Positions 38,081-46,237 of a stretch of DNA of 64,000 nt are shown in pieces. The position numbers and the translations under genes are program-made. The DNA is taken from assembly GCA_030650395.1 (NCBI GenBank), contig JAUSDY010000176.1, positions 62,001 through 126,000 on the forward strand, read 5' to 3'. Below the pieces are notes generated by a model, which saw only the letters and a program-made list of their open reading frames with translations, had not been told where the DNA came from and searched no databases. Source of the DNA: Acidobacteriota bacterium (GTDB lineage: Bacteria; Acidobacteriota; Vicinamibacteria; Vicinamibacterales; UBA2999). Within the stretch, counting starts at the first letter, position 1, and each line of letters starts with the position of its first letter.

Positions 38081-38527
38081 ATGACTACAGACGACGTCGT
38101 TGTGATGGAGCGGGCGTTGGTTTTCATGGCGGTTTTCATGGGAATCCAGACACTGATCACCGTAGCTGGTGCGGTGGGCGCCTTTCTGGCCTACCGCAGC
38201 GCTAAGGCCGCCATTGACGAGAAGGTGATCGAGCTGCAGGGTCACATCAACCAGGTGAAGGCGCATATCGATCGCATTTCGAACACGGTCGACGACGCCG
38301 TGCTGGCGGTGAAGCGGGGCACGAACGCGGTCGGCGAAGTGGTCGCGGACGCCCGCCACGCGATCGGCACCGTGCGACATGGGGTCGCGTCGGTCGCGTC
38401 GGTGGCGACCGCGCCGAAGACGGCAATGGCGCTTGGCGTGATCCGCGGCGTGCAGTGGTGGCGGCGCCGTCGCGCCGCAGAGCGCCGGGCTATTCAAGAT
38501 ACGGGATCTGTTGATCTAGTGAGCTAG
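38081..38527 (+). CDS. Membrane-anchored helical protein (DUF948-like)
   Basis: A 148-residue protein starting at the ATG at 38081 with GGTGGAG upstream. One membrane helix (LVFMAVFMGIQTLITVAGAVGAF) is followed by a long amphipathic helical stretch (KAAIDEKVIELQGHINQ, VKAHIDRISNTVDDAV) and a basic tail. The layout resembles DUF948 and other stress-induced membrane proteins. The last residues (GSVDLVS) are encoded by a GATCTGTTGATCTAGTGA repeat, so the present stop codon lies within the repeat. It is 34 bp upstream of a YtxH-like gene, probably in one operon. Confidence 0.7.
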   Translation: MTTDDVVVMERALVFMAVFMGIQTLITVAGAVGAFLAYRSAKAAIDEKVIELQGHINQVKAHIDRISNTVDDAVLAVKRGTNAVGEVVADARHAIGTVRHGVASVASVATAPKTAMALGVIRGVQWWRRRRAAERRAIQDTGSVDLVS

Positions 38528-38538
38528 TGATCTGTTGA
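38504..38538. repeat. GATCTGTTGATC-unit array over a stop codon
   Basis: GATCTGTTGATCTAGTGAGCTAGTGATCTGTTGAT contains two GATCTGTTGAT words and two CTAGTGA words. It spans the end of the upstream gene (stop at 38525-38527). The same words make up the array at 5799-5955. Confidence 0.75.
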
Positions 38539-38561
38539 TAAAACAAAAAGGAGAGAGGCCA

Positions 38562-38924
38562 ATGAGATTGATGAACGAGCAAGAATCAGCGGGGAGCGGA
38601 ATGTTCCTGCTGGGCGCGGTCGCGGGTGCGCTGGTCGGTGCCAGCGTGGCGTTGCTGATGGCGCCGAAGCCCGGTGCGGAGATACGAAGCGATCTGAATG
38701 CCTCGTTCAATTCGCTTCGGGATGCGGCGGCGCGGCGCTACCGCGAGATGGCCGATCGGGCCGGCGTCCAGCTCGAGAACATCGAAGAGAAGGCGGATCA
38801 GCTGGCCGATCAGCTCGAATCGTCGGCTCGCGAAGCCCTCGACATGGCGTCAGCCAAAGTGCATTCGGTCACGGGCTCGACCAAGAGCGCGCGCGACGCC
38901 AACGGCGCGCCGCGTCACACCTAA
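38562..38924 (+). CDS. YtxH-like membrane protein
   Basis: A 120-residue protein starting at the ATG at 38562, preceded by AGGAGAGAGG. It has the YtxH pattern: a Gly/Ala-rich membrane segment (FLLGAVAGALVGASVALLMA), then PKPGAEIRSDL, and a long charged helix (KADQLADQLESSAREALDMA). Family members are found in stress and envelope operons and have no known activity. It is the second member of a run leading to the NtrC-type regulator at 38999. A second Gly-rich single-helix protein follows that regulator. Confidence 0.85.
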   Translation: MRLMNEQESAGSGMFLLGAVAGALVGASVALLMAPKPGAEIRSDLNASFNSLRDAAARRYREMADRAGVQLENIEEKADQLADQLESSAREALDMASAKVHSVTGSTKSARDANGAPRHT

Positions 38925-38998
38925 CGAGCTATCTGACCGCGCCGCGTTTGCGGGGAAGCGGAGCAGGGCTCCGCTTCCCTGTTCGTTGATCTGCAGCC

Positions 38999-40423
38999 AT
39001 GTCTTCACTAAAGTCGACCAACCGGCGCCGGGTTCTCGTCGTAGACGACGAGTCGATGGTGACTGACTGGCTGAAAATGGTGGTGGAGCAGGCCACGCGC
39101 GCGCCCGGCTACGAGGTGCGGACGGCGGCGGTCGGCTCGAAAGCCGAAGAGGTCTTCCGCGCCTGGCACCCCGACGTGGTGCTGCTCGACCTCGTGCTGC
39201 CGGATATCGACGGCATCGCGCTGTTGCGGCAGCTCAAGGCGATCGATCCGGCGCCCGAGATGATTGTCATCAGCGGCGTCGGCACCATCACGCGCGCGCT
39301 CGAAGCCGGACAGGCCGGCGCTTTTTTCTTCCTCGAAAAATCCAATCTCGACCCCGCTGGCCTGGTCTCGATTCTCGACCGTGCCACCGACCTGCAGGTC
39401 GAGCGCGCCCAGCATCAACGCCTGAAAGAGCAGATGCGGGAGCAGTACTCCTTCTCAAACATCATCGGCAAGAGCAAGAAGATGCGCGAGCTCTTCGAGC
39501 TGATCGAAGCGGTGGCCGAAAGCGACGCCAACATCCTGATCCAGGGGGACAACGGCTCCGGCAAGGAATTGATCGCCAACGCGATCCACGTGAGGAGCGG
39601 CCGGGCCAAGGGCCCGTTCATCAAGATCAACTGCGCGGCGCTGCCCAAGGACCTGATCGAGTCGGAGCTGTTCGGCTACAAGCAGGGCGCGTTCACCGGC
39701 GCCACCGCCGACAAGGTCGGCTTGCTGGAGCTGGCCGCGGGCGGCTCGCTGATGCTCGACGAGATCGGCGAGATGCCGCTGCTGCTGCAAATAAAGCTGC
39801 TGCGCGTGTTGCAGGAGCGCGAGTATCGCCCGATCGGCAGCGACCGGCTCGTGAAGGTGGACTTCCGGTTGATCTGCGCCAGCAACATCGAACCCGACGC
39901 GGCGATGAAAGACGGGCGGCTGCGCGAAGACCTCTACTTCCGCATCAACACGGTCACGCTGCGGGTGCCGCCGCTGCGCGAGCGCACCGAGGACCTGCCG
40001 CTGCTGTGCGCGCACTTCCTCGAGAAGTTCAACAACCGCTATCAGAAGAACGTCAAGAGCCTCACGCCGGCCGCGTACCACCTGCTGATTCGGTTCCGGT
40101 GGCCGGGCAACGTTCGCGAGCTCGAAAACGCCATCGAGCGGGCGGTGCTCGTCGCCAAGTCGCCGGACGTGCAGCCACAGGATCTGCCGGAGACCATCCG
40201 GGGCGATGCTCTCGCCGAGGACGCCTTCACCGTGCCGCCGCATCACACCCTGGCGGAGATCGAACGCATGGCGGTGCTGCAGACGCTGCAGCGCACCAAC
40301 TGGAACAAGCAAGAGGCCGCGCAAATCCTGGGTTTGTACCGGCCGACCCTGTACAGCAAGATCAAGAAGCACGACATCAAGGACCCGCGCACCCCCGTGC
40401 GCGTGGTCGAGGAGGCGGGATGA
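38999..40423 (+). CDS. NtrC-family sigma-54-dependent response regulator
   Basis: A 474-residue protein: receiver (about 10-130, VVLLDLVLPDIDG), AAA+ domain (about 160-385) with GDNGSGKELIANAI Walker A, GAFTGA and LDEIGEMP, and a Fis-type HTH at the C-terminus (NKQEAAQILGLYRPTLYSKI). It activates sigma-54 promoters. The start ATG at 38999 is 74 bp after the YtxH-like gene. Its stop overlaps the next gene (ATGA). It lies between YtxH-like genes and upstream of a YihY gene, so envelope control is a reasonable guess. No cognate kinase is adjacent downstream. Confidence 0.92.
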   Translation: MSSLKSTNRRRVLVVDDESMVTDWLKMVVEQATRAPGYEVRTAAVGSKAEEVFRAWHPDVVLLDLVLPDIDGIALLRQLKAIDPAPEMIVISGVGTITRALEAGQAGAFFFLEKSNLDPAGLVSILDRATDLQVERAQHQRLKEQMREQYSFSNIIGKSKKMRELFELIEAVAESDANILIQGDNGSGKELIANAIHVRSGRAKGPFIKINCAALPKDLIESELFGYKQGAFTGATADKVGLLELAAGGSLMLDEIGEMPLLLQIKLLRVLQEREYRPIGSDRLVKVDFRLICASNIEPDAAMKDGRLREDLYFRINTVTLRVPPLRERTEDLPLLCAHFLEKFNNRYQKNVKSLTPAAYHLLIRFRWPGNVRELENAIERAVLVAKSPDVQPQDLPETIRGDALAEDAFTVPPHHTLAEIERMAVLQTLQRTNWNKQEAAQILGLYRPTLYSKIKKHDIKDPRTPVRVVEEAG

Positions 40424-40677
40424 ACGATCGAAGCATGATGCTGCTGGGTGCTATCATCGGCGCGGGTGTGGGCGCCGGCGTCGGGTTCGTGCTCTTTACC
40501 GAGCGCGGCCGCCAGCTGCGTGCGGAGCTGCAGCCGGAGATCGAAACTGTGATGAGAGAAGCCGTGCGACTCGGACACGTCGTCGACGACCTGCGCAACG
40601 GACGGGTCGCGGCGCCGGGTGCCGCAGCCGCCGGCGCTGGTGCCGGCAACATGGTCTGGCCTCGCCGGACCCAGTAG
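40420..40677 (+). CDS. YtxH-like small membrane protein
   Basis: An 85-residue protein starting at the ATG at 40420, overlapping the NtrC-type stop as ATGA. It has one Gly/Ala-rich helix (LLGAIIGAGVGAGVGFVLFT) followed by a charged helix (ERGRQLRAELQPEIETVM) and an Ala/Gly-rich tail. The pattern is YtxH-like but short. It is translationally coupled to the regulator, so it may act in the same pathway. Only 4 bp separate its stop from the GTG start proposed for the YihY-family gene. Confidence 0.75.
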   Translation: MNDRSMMLLGAIIGAGVGAGVGFVLFTERGRQLRAELQPEIETVMREAVRLGHVVDDLRNGRVAAPGAAAAGAGAGNMVWPRRTQ

Positions 40678-40681
40678 TCGA

Positions 40682-41734
40682 GTGCCCCAGCGAGCCCGAT
40701 CCGCCGCCGCGACTGAAAGTCGCTCTGGCGAGACCTCGCCGGAGCTCGCAAGCCAAGGGGCAGCGAGCGAAGGCGGGTCCAGCGCGGGGCCTGTGCCGGC
40801 CCGGGCGGGTCGGCGGGCTCAGGTTGCCGGCCAGCTGCGACTGATTGGACTGGCGGCGTGGCGCGCCGTGGGCGAGCTGTACAACAGTGACGCCCTGACC
40901 CACGCGGCGTCGATCGCCTATTACGCGCTGCTGTCGCTCTTTCCGATCTTCCTGCTCGCGCTGGCGATCCTCGGCCAGGTCACCGCCGATCCGGCCGAAC
41001 GCGACGCGGTCGTGCGCTTCGTCTTCCGCTACTTTCCCCGGCAGTTCGATTTCATTACCGGCCAGCTCGACGCGTTCAAGATCCAACCCGTCTCGTTTGG
41101 CGTGTGGGGCATCATCGCGCTGGTCTGGGCCTCGCTGGGCGTGTTCAACGCCGTGACGTCCGCGGTCAATCACGCGTGGGGCGTGGAGCGGCGCCGCAGC
41201 TTCCTCCGGCACCGGCTCATTTCGTTTCTGATGCTGCTGTCGGCGGGCGGCGTGCTGCTGATCGGGCTGATTCTTGCGAGCATGGTCAAGCTGGCAGAAA
41301 CGGGGCTGGGCGAGGCGATCGGGCGTTCGGCAACGCTGGTCTGGGTATCGGGCGTCACGGCGCACTACGCCGCGACCGTGCTCTTAATCGGCTGCGTGGC
41401 CCTGGTGTTTTACTTCGTCCCCAACACGCGGGTCCGCTTCCGCGAAGTCTGGCCCGGCGCGGTCGTTGTCGGGCTGTTGTGGCGCGGGGCGCTGTCGCTG
41501 TTCTCCTGGTATGCGAGCGATCTGGCGTCGTGGAACGTGATCCACGGCTCGATTGCCGCGGTCGTGGTCTTCCTACTGTGGATCTACGTGAGTGCCGTGA
41601 TCCTGTTGTACGGCGTGGAGATGACGGCGAGCTACGCGCGCGTGCACGACGCGGCGGAGTTTCATCCGGGGCTGGCGCCGGTCGTGCCCGAAGACCCGCC
41701 CGAGCCCCTGACGCCGCTGCCGGGCCGCCGGTGA
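40682..41734 (+). CDS. YihY/BrkB-family inner-membrane protein
   Basis: A 350-residue protein with GTG at 40682 as the proposed start; GTG codons further in are alternatives, because residues 1-45 are low complexity. The family core begins SDALTHAASIAYYALLSLFP. About six membrane helices follow, with WGVERRRSFLRHRLISF between, and later YFVPNTRVRFREVWPGAVVVG and LYGVEMTASYARV. Once annotated as RNase BN, YihY proteins are now thought to be transporters or lipid-handling proteins. It ends a six-gene envelope and signalling run (37616-41734). Confidence 0.88.
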   Translation: MPQRARSAAATESRSGETSPELASQGAASEGGSSAGPVPARAGRRAQVAGQLRLIGLAAWRAVGELYNSDALTHAASIAYYALLSLFPIFLLALAILGQVTADPAERDAVVRFVFRYFPRQFDFITGQLDAFKIQPVSFGVWGIIALVWASLGVFNAVTSAVNHAWGVERRRSFLRHRLISFLMLLSAGGVLLIGLILASMVKLAETGLGEAIGRSATLVWVSGVTAHYAATVLLIGCVALVFYFVPNTRVRFREVWPGAVVVGLLWRGALSLFSWYASDLASWNVIHGSIAAVVVFLLWIYVSAVILLYGVEMTASYARVHDAAEFHPGLAPVVPEDPPEPLTPLPGRR

Positions 41735-41767
41735 AGAACGGTGTGCGACCTCGCGCCGACGGGTCGT

Positions 41768-42022
41768 CCGCAGATTACGCCGATTAACGCAGATTCAAAA
41801 CCCGAGAATTCTGCAAGCGCGCCTGTGCATTTTAGAATCGGGCCCGCGGAGCGGCCATAGGCCGCTGCCATGAATCAGGAGGTACGAAACGAGAGAGACC
41901 GTTTTTTGGCAAGTGTCTCGCTCGTTTCGTACCTCCTGATTCATTGCGAGACGCCGGGTGATTCTGCCGGCGTCCGCGGGCCCTCGCCTAATCTGCGTAA
42001 ATCTGCGGAATCTGCGGATAAA
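41768..42022. repeat. Mirrored AATCTGCG array around a 30-bp hairpin
   Basis: On the left, CAGATTACGCCGATTAACGCAGATT (41771-41795); on the right, TAATCTGCGTAAATCTGCGGAATCTGCGGAT (41989-42019), largely the reverse complement. The hairpin at 41870-41944 is in the middle. The 343-bp gap between 41734 and 42078 holds no gene that I can support. Confidence 0.7.
41870..41944. repeat. 30-bp inverted repeat with 15-nt loop
   Basis: The arms 41870-41899 and 41915-41944 match at 29 of 30 positions. Each arm contains CAGGAGGTACGAAACGAGAG or its complement. The left arm begins with ATG and holds an AGGAGGT word like a ribosome binding site. The length and near-identity are far beyond an ordinary terminator stem; no T-run follows the right arm. 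Confidence 0.9.
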
Positions 42023-42077
42023 AAGGTCGGCGCGCTGCCGATCTCGGGCAGCACGTCCCTCAGCATATGATCGCCAG

Positions 42078-44246
42078 ATGCCCAACCGCCTAGCTGGCGA
42101 GCAGAGTCCCTACCTGCTGCAGCATGCGAACAACCCGGTGGATTGGTATCCGTGGGGTGACCAGGCGTTTGCGGCGGCGCGAAAATCCGACAAAGCGATT
42201 TTTCTGTCGATCGGCTACGCGACCTGCCATTGGTGTCACGTGATGGAGCGCGAGTCGTTCGAAAGCGTTGGCGTGGCCAACGTGCTGAACGAGCACTTCA
42301 TCTCGATCAAGGTCGATCGCGAAGAGCGTCCCGACGTCGACCGCGTCTACATGACGTTTGTGCAGGCCACGACCGGTTCCGGCGGCTGGCCGATGAGCGT
42401 GTGGCTGACGCCCGAGCTGAAGCCGTTTTACGGCGGCACGTATTTCCCTCCGACGTCGCAGTGGGGCAGGCCCGCCTTTGTCGACGTGCTGGCGCAGATC
42501 GCCAAGGCGTGGCGCGAGGATCGCGCGCGCGTCACGCAATCGGCGGCCGAGGTCGTGGCACGGCTGGCCGTGATCGCCAGGGTCGACGCGGCCCGGACGA
42601 TGCCCGGCGAAGAGGCGCTGGCGTCGACGCTGCAGCAGTTCCAGCAGAGCTTCGACGCACGCCGGGGCGGCTTCGGCGACGCGCCAAAGTTCCCGCGGCC
42701 GAGCGAGTTGATCTTCCTGCTTCGGGAGTCCGCCCGCACCGGCGAAGCGGCGGGCCGTGACATGGTGGTGCAGACGCTGCGATCGATGGCGCTCGGCGGC
42801 ATGCGCGATCACATCGGCGGCGGCTTCCACCGCTACTCGGTTGACGGCAACTGGCGCGTACCGCATTTCGAGAAGATGCTCTACGACCAGGCCCAGCTCG
42901 CGGTGGCGTATCTCGAGGCGGCGCAGGCGGCCAACGATCCGTTCTTCGCACAGGTCGCCGAAGACACGCTGCAGTACGTGCAGCGTGACATGACCGATGA
43001 CGGCGGCGGCTTCTACTCGGCCGAAGACGCCGACAGCGTGCCGCCCGACCAGGTGGCCGACCCGCACGCGGCCACCTCCGCCGAGGCTACGGTGCCCAAG
43101 CACAAGATGGAGGGGGCCTTCTATGTGTGGGGCCTCGACGAAGTGCGCGCGGCGCTCGGCGAGGATAGCGCCATCTTCGAGGGCCGCTACGGCTTGCTGC
43201 CCAACGGCAATGCGCCGTTCGATCCGCAGCAGGAATTTGTCGACAATAACCTGCTCCATACCGCGCAGTCGCTCGCGGATCTCGCCCAGGCCGCAGGCGT
43301 GTCGGCGGTCGACGTTGCCGAATCGCTGTTGCGGTCGCGCAAGATTCTGTTCGAGGTACGCGAGACGCGGCCCCGCCCATTGCTCGATGACAAAGTACTG
43401 ACCGCCTGGAACGGCTTGATGATTGGCGCGTTCGCACGAGCGGCCAGAGTTCTGGCCGGCGGCGAGGCGCTCGGCCATGAGCCAGGCGAGGCGGATCCGG
43501 GGGCCCGGCATCTGCAGAGCGCGACCCGTGCGGCGGCGTTCATCCGCGAGCGGGTGTGGAACCCGTCGACGAAGCGATTGCTGCGGCGTTATCGACAGGG
43601 CGACGCCGCCATCGACGGCTACGCCGAAGACTATGCCTTCCTGATTTTCGGGCTGATCGAGTTGTTTCAAGCGTCCGGCGATCCGTCGTGGCTGTCGTGG
43701 GCGCGCGAGCTGCAAACGCAGCAAGACGAGCTGTTCTGGGACGCGGCCGGCGGCGGATGGTTCAGTACGACGGGGCAGGACCCGACCGTGCTGCTTCGCT
43801 TGAAAGAGGACTATGACGGGGCTGAGCCGTCGCCCTCTTCCGTGTCTGCATTGAACCTGCTGGCCCTCGCTCACCTCACCGGAGACGCGGCGTATTCGGA
43901 TCGCGCGGCGGAAGCGATCGCGTCATTTGGCGCGCGCCTCGAACAATTGGGGCGCGCCGTGCCCTTGATGGCGGCCGCGCTGTCGACGGCGCTTTCGGGT
44001 GGCGAACAGATCGTGGTCGTCGGCGACCGCGGTGCCGCCGACACGACGGCGTTGTGGCAGGCCGCGCATCGCAGGTTCCGTCCGTTCACGGTCTCGGTGA
44101 TCGTCGATCCTAAACAGCAGGATGCCGTTGCCGCGCACATGCCCTGGGTGGCGGCGATGAAGATGATCGATGGGCGGGCCACCGCGTACGTGTGCCGCAA
44201 TTTTGCGTGCGATGCACCCTCTACCGATCCTGGAGTCTTCGGGTAA
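42078..44246 (+). CDS. DUF255 (SSP411/YyaL-like) thioredoxin-fold protein
   Basis: A 722-residue cytoplasmic protein. The start at 42078 ([19 protein letters not shown]) fits the family's conserved beginning; sequences upstream are repeat-derived. The N-terminal thioredoxin-like domain has [16 protein letters not shown], with a CxxC pair at about residues 49-52, followed by a (alpha/alpha)6 barrel (about 250-600) containing [20 protein letters not shown] and [17 protein letters not shown]. Human SPATA20 is in the same family. Function is unsettled; an N-acylglucosamine-epimerase-like barrel suggests sugar or redox chemistry. It is a single gene followed by the 9-bp GGTGC array. Confidence 0.92.
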   Translation: MPNRLAGEQSPYLLQHANNPVDWYPWGDQAFAAARKSDKAIFLSIGYATCHWCHVMERESFESVGVANVLNEHFISIKVDREERPDVDRVYMTFVQATTGSGGWPMSVWLTPELKPFYGGTYFPPTSQWGRPAFVDVLAQIAKAWREDRARVTQSAAEVVARLAVIARVDAARTMPGEEALASTLQQFQQSFDARRGGFGDAPKFPRPSELIFLLRESARTGEAAGRDMVVQTLRSMALGGMRDHIGGGFHRYSVDGNWRVPHFEKMLYDQAQLAVAYLEAAQAANDPFFAQVAEDTLQYVQRDMTDDGGGFYSAEDADSVPPDQVADPHAATSAEATVPKHKMEGAFYVWGLDEVRAALGEDSAIFEGRYGLLPNGNAPFDPQQEFVDNNLLHTAQSLADLAQAAGVSAVDVAESLLRSRKILFEVRETRPRPLLDDKVLTAWNGLMIGAFARAARVLAGGEALGHEPGEADPGARHLQSATRAAAFIRERVWNPSTKRLLRRYRQGDAAIDGYAEDYAFLIFGLIELFQASGDPSWLSWARELQTQQDELFWDAAGGGWFSTTGQDPTVLLRLKEDYDGAEPSPSSVSALNLLALAHLTGDAAYSDRAAEAIASFGARLEQLGRAVPLMAAALSTALSGGEQIVVVGDRGAADTTALWQAAHRRFRPFTVSVIVDPKQQDAVAAHMPWVAAMKMIDGRATAYVCRNFACDAPSTDPGVFG

Positions 44247-44247
44247 G

Positions 44248-44326
44248 GTGCGTACAGTGCGTACAGTGCGAAGGGTGCGTACAGTGCACGGGTGCCAAGG
44301 GTGCCAAGGGTGCCAAGGGTGCAAAG
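44248..44326. repeat. 9-bp GGTGC tandem array, intergenic
   Basis: About nine units: GGTGCGTAC, AGTGCGTAC, AGTGCGAAG, GGTGCGTAC, AGTGCACG, then GGTGCCAAG three times and GGTGCAAAG. It starts directly after the stop of the DUF255 gene and ends just before the ribosome binding site of the next gene. The same unit is found inside the biotin carboxylase gene at 29941-30024. Confidence 0.9.
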
Positions 44327-44335
44327 GAAAGAAAC

Positions 44336-44683
44336 ATGAGTGATGTTGATGTGTGGGTGCGGGGGGCTTCGGGCGCGGTCACCGAGAAGATGACGGGAGT
44401 GACGGCTGACGCCACGGCGTGGAGCGACGCCGATGTGCGGACGCTGCTCGAGCAGATGTTGAGCGCGATCGATCGCGCGAAGAATCCGGGCGGGCCGTCG
44501 CCGGTCGTGGCGCTGCGCGGCTTCAGCTGGATCGTCAGCCCCGAGGCCGGCGGCGTGCTGGTGCATCTCGAGCTGCAGACCGGCACCGCCAGCGCCGGGC
44601 CGTTTGCGATCAGCGAGGCGCGGCTGAACGAGATGATCGCGCGGGTGGTCGGCGGCCAGAAAGAGTCGACGCTCGTCCACTGA
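44336..44683 (+). CDS. Conserved-looking small protein of unknown function
   Basis: A 115-residue protein starting at the ATG at 44336 (MSDVDVWVRGASGAVTEKMT) with AAAGGAAAG upstream. It contains WSDADVRTLLEQMLSAIDRA and a beta-rich C-terminus (GFSWIVSPEAGGVLVHLELQ). There is no signal peptide or membrane helix. I do not recognise the family; codon use and the ribosome binding site support a real gene. Reading upstream of this ATG runs into the 9-bp array, so the start is well defined. Confidence 0.65.
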   Translation: MSDVDVWVRGASGAVTEKMTGVTADATAWSDADVRTLLEQMLSAIDRAKNPGGPSPVVALRGFSWIVSPEAGGVLVHLELQTGTASAGPFAISEARLNEMIARVVGGQKESTLVH

Positions 44684-44691
44684 GATGAACC

Positions 44692-44726
44692 CGAGGACTT
44701 GAGGACCTGAGGACTTGCGGACTTGA
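44692..44726. repeat. GAGGACTTGA 10-bp tandem array
   Basis: GAGGACTTGA, GGACCTGAGGACTTGCGGACTTGA: three to four units of about 10 bp between two co-directional genes. No mirrored arm is seen. Confidence 0.7.
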
Positions 44727-44737
44727 AAAGGCCAACG

Positions 44738-45244
44738 ATGGCGAAGCTGCTGCTGGCGTCGATCGACGAAGCCTACGACGCCCGCTCGTGGCACGGCACC
44801 AACCTGCGCGGATCGCTTCGCGGCGTCACCCGCGAGCAGGCCGCCTGGCGCCCCACCTCCGCCAAGGCTACGGCGGACAGGTCGGCGGGCAAGCCTGGCG
44901 ACGACCGGCACAACATCTGGGAACTGATGGTGCACGCGGCCTACTGGAAGTACGACATCCGCCGCCGGCTGACGGGCGAGAAGGGCCGATCGTTTGCGAT
45001 CGAAGGCAGCAACTTCTGGACGCGCCCGATCGAGGGCAGCCTGGCGGAATGGCGTGCCGACCTCGCGCTGCTACAGCGCGAGCACGACCTGCTGCGTCGA
45101 GCCGTGACGGCATTTCCCGAATTCCGTTGGACGAAGAACGCGCCGGGCAAGCCGTTCACTTTTGAAGGGCTGGTGCGTGGCGTCGCGGCGCACGACCTGT
45201 ATCATGCCGGGCAGATACAGTTATTGAAGCGCTTGCGAGAGTAG
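44738..45244 (+). CDS. DinB-like protein with repeat-derived insert
   Basis: A 168-residue protein from the ATG at 44738 (MAKLLLASIDEAYDARSWHG). The four-helix DinB/YfiT pattern is clear: WRPTSA after helix 1, HNIWELMVHAAYWKYDIRRR with the first metal histidine, and GVAAHDLYHAGQIQLLKRL with the others. Such proteins act as thiol-dependent metal enzymes or transferases in stress responses. Residues about 41-53 (SAKATADRSAGKP) are encoded by a REP-like element (44857-44895) in the loop before helix 2, so the element has been accepted in frame. The true partner thiol is unknown. Confidence 0.85.
   Translation: MAKLLLASIDEAYDARSWHGTNLRGSLRGVTREQAAWRPTSAKATADRSAGKPGDDRHNIWELMVHAAYWKYDIRRRLTGEKGRSFAIEGSNFWTRPIEGSLAEWRADLALLQREHDLLRRAVTAFPEFRWTKNAPGKPFTFEGLVRGVAAHDLYHAGQIQLLKRLRE
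44857..44895. repeat. REP-like element inside the DinB gene
   Basis: CTCCGCCAAGGCTACGGCGGACAGGTCGGCGGGCAAGC forms TCCGCC/GGCGGA arms. It codes for SAKATADRSAGKP in the DinB frame. Copies of the same core are at 50174-50200 and, diverged, at 27541-27583. Confidence 0.75.
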
Positions 45245-45252
45245 GTGCCCAG

Positions 45253-45272
45253 GCCGGAGTGGCGAAACTGGC
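45253..45272 (+). other. Partial copy of the tRNA-Leu 5' end (possible attachment site)
   Basis: GCCGGAGTGGCGAAACTGGC matches the first 20 bases of the tRNA-Leu at 46238 except for one base (A for G at 45258). It is directly followed by a frame (45276-45344) that looks like a short protein C-terminus (YETEQAAEQVKAIIWPKGGA). The 985-bp interval between the two copies contains higBA and an integrase fragment. Confidence 0.7.
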
Positions 45273-45352
45273 TGGCCCAGCTACGAAACCGAGCAGGCCG
45301 CCGAGCAGGTCAAGGCCATCATCTGGCCGAAGGGCGGAGCGTAGACCCCGCT

Positions 45353-45381
45353 TTGCTCATTACACGGTATCCATGTATAAT
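45353..45381 (+). promoter_or_regulatory. Sigma-70-type promoter of higBA
   Basis: -35 TTGCTC (45353-45358), a 17-bp spacer, and -10 TATAAT (45376-45381). The expected start of transcription (about 45388) is almost at the GTG of higB (45390), so the messenger would be leaderless. An imperfect dyad around the -10 may be the HigA operator. Confidence 0.7.
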
Positions 45382-45389
45382 GGGCCGCA

Positions 45390-45680
45390 GTGATTCAGAC
45401 CTTCGCGGACGCCACAACGACCGACTTGTTCCACGGGGCGAACACGAAGGCGGCCCGCGCGATCGACAAGGCGATCTGGCCGATCGTCCGGCGCAAGCTC
45501 GACATGGTGAATGCCGCGGCGGCCGTGCCGGATCTCCGCGTCCCTCCGGGCAATCAGCTCGAAGCCCTGAAGGGCGACCAAGCGGGCCGGTTCAGTATTC
45601 GGGTGAACCAGCAGTATCGGATCACCTTTCGTTTCGAGAATGGCCACGCGTTCGACGTGCGTTGTGAGGATTACCACTAG
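45390..45680 (+). CDS. higB: HigB/RelE-type toxin
   Basis: A 96-residue protein starting GTG-ATT-CAG at 45390 (MIQTFADATTTDLFHGANTK). The RelE/HigB fold is indicated by LFHGA, KLDMVNAAAAVPDLRVPPGN, RFSIRVNQQYRITFRFE and a final DVRCEDYH. In this family the toxin cleaves mRNA on the ribosome; the end motif with Asp, Glu and His fits. It comes before its antitoxin gene, as is normal for higBA. Both lie between the tRNA-Leu fragment and the intact tRNA-Leu, so the pair is probably cargo of an integrated element. Confidence 0.92.
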   Translation: MIQTFADATTTDLFHGANTKAARAIDKAIWPIVRRKLDMVNAAAAVPDLRVPPGNQLEALKGDQAGRFSIRVNQQYRITFRFENGHAFDVRCEDYH

Positions 45681-45683
45681 GAG

Positions 45684-45959
45684 ATGATGACGATGATTCC
45701 GAAGCACCGACCGCCCACGCACGCCGGGGAAATCCTGCTCGAAGAATTCCTCAAGCCGCTCAACCTGACGCAGGTCCAGGCGGCCGAGAAGATGGCGATC
45801 TCCCTCAACCGCCTGAATGAATTGATTCGGGGGAAGCGGGGCGTCACCGCCGACACCGCGCTCCGGCTCGCGAAGCTTCTGAAGACGACGCCGGAATTCT
45901 GGCTCAACCTCCAGAACGCCTACGACCTCTACGAAGCCAAGCACGCGATGAGCGCGTGA
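45684..45959 (+). CDS. higA: HigA-type antitoxin (XRE HTH)
   Basis: A 91-residue protein starting at the ATG at 45684 with TAGGAG upstream, 3 bp after the toxin stop. The family start is PTHAGEILLEEFLKPLNLTQ; the HTH covers VQAAEKMAISLNRLNELIRG, followed by TADTALRLAKLLKTTPEFW and the tail LNLQNAYDLYEAK. It should bind HigB and repress the shared promoter at 45353. The HTH is N-terminal to the toxin-binding part, as in HigA/VapI proteins. Confidence 0.93.
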   Translation: MMTMIPKHRPPTHAGEILLEEFLKPLNLTQVQAAEKMAISLNRLNELIRGKRGVTADTALRLAKLLKTTPEFWLNLQNAYDLYEAKHAMSA

Positions 45960-46216
45960 CCCTGAAGGGTGAACAACGATGGGCCAAGTACGCAAGGCGG
46001 ATGAGGCGGGGGCCGCGGCCGGCGGATCTCCGCCCTATCGTCACGTTCGCCTATCTCACCGGCTGGCGCATCCAGAGCGAAATCTATCGCCGCTACGCGA
46101 TCGTGAGCGAGGGCGACCTGGGCGTCGGCGTGGAGAAGCTCGGCGCGCTCGCGACAGGGACAATTTCGGGGACAAAGAGCCGCCGCGGACGGGTCAGACG
46201 GTTCGCGAAGGCGTGA
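45956..46216 (+). pseudogene. Tyrosine recombinase (integrase) remnant
   Basis: An 86-residue frame. The segment PADLRPIVTFAYLTGWRIQSEI resembles the box I region of phage-type integrases (the LTGxR motif with catalytic Arg), and the next part YRRYAIVSEGDLGVGVEKLGAL resembles their extreme C-terminus (YAIV-E-DL). The middle, with the HxLR box and the catalytic tyrosine context, is missing, so this is an internally deleted gene. Its stop lies 22 bp before tRNA-Leu. It indicates past site-specific integration at this tRNA. Confidence 0.75.
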
Positions 46217-46237
46217 AATACTAGGGTTTTCTCATTG

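Noticed and set aside
45276-45344. A short protein end (AAEQVKAIIWPKGGA) after the tRNA fragment
   Set aside because: It has no start or body; kept only as a sign of rearranged DNA, not as a gene.
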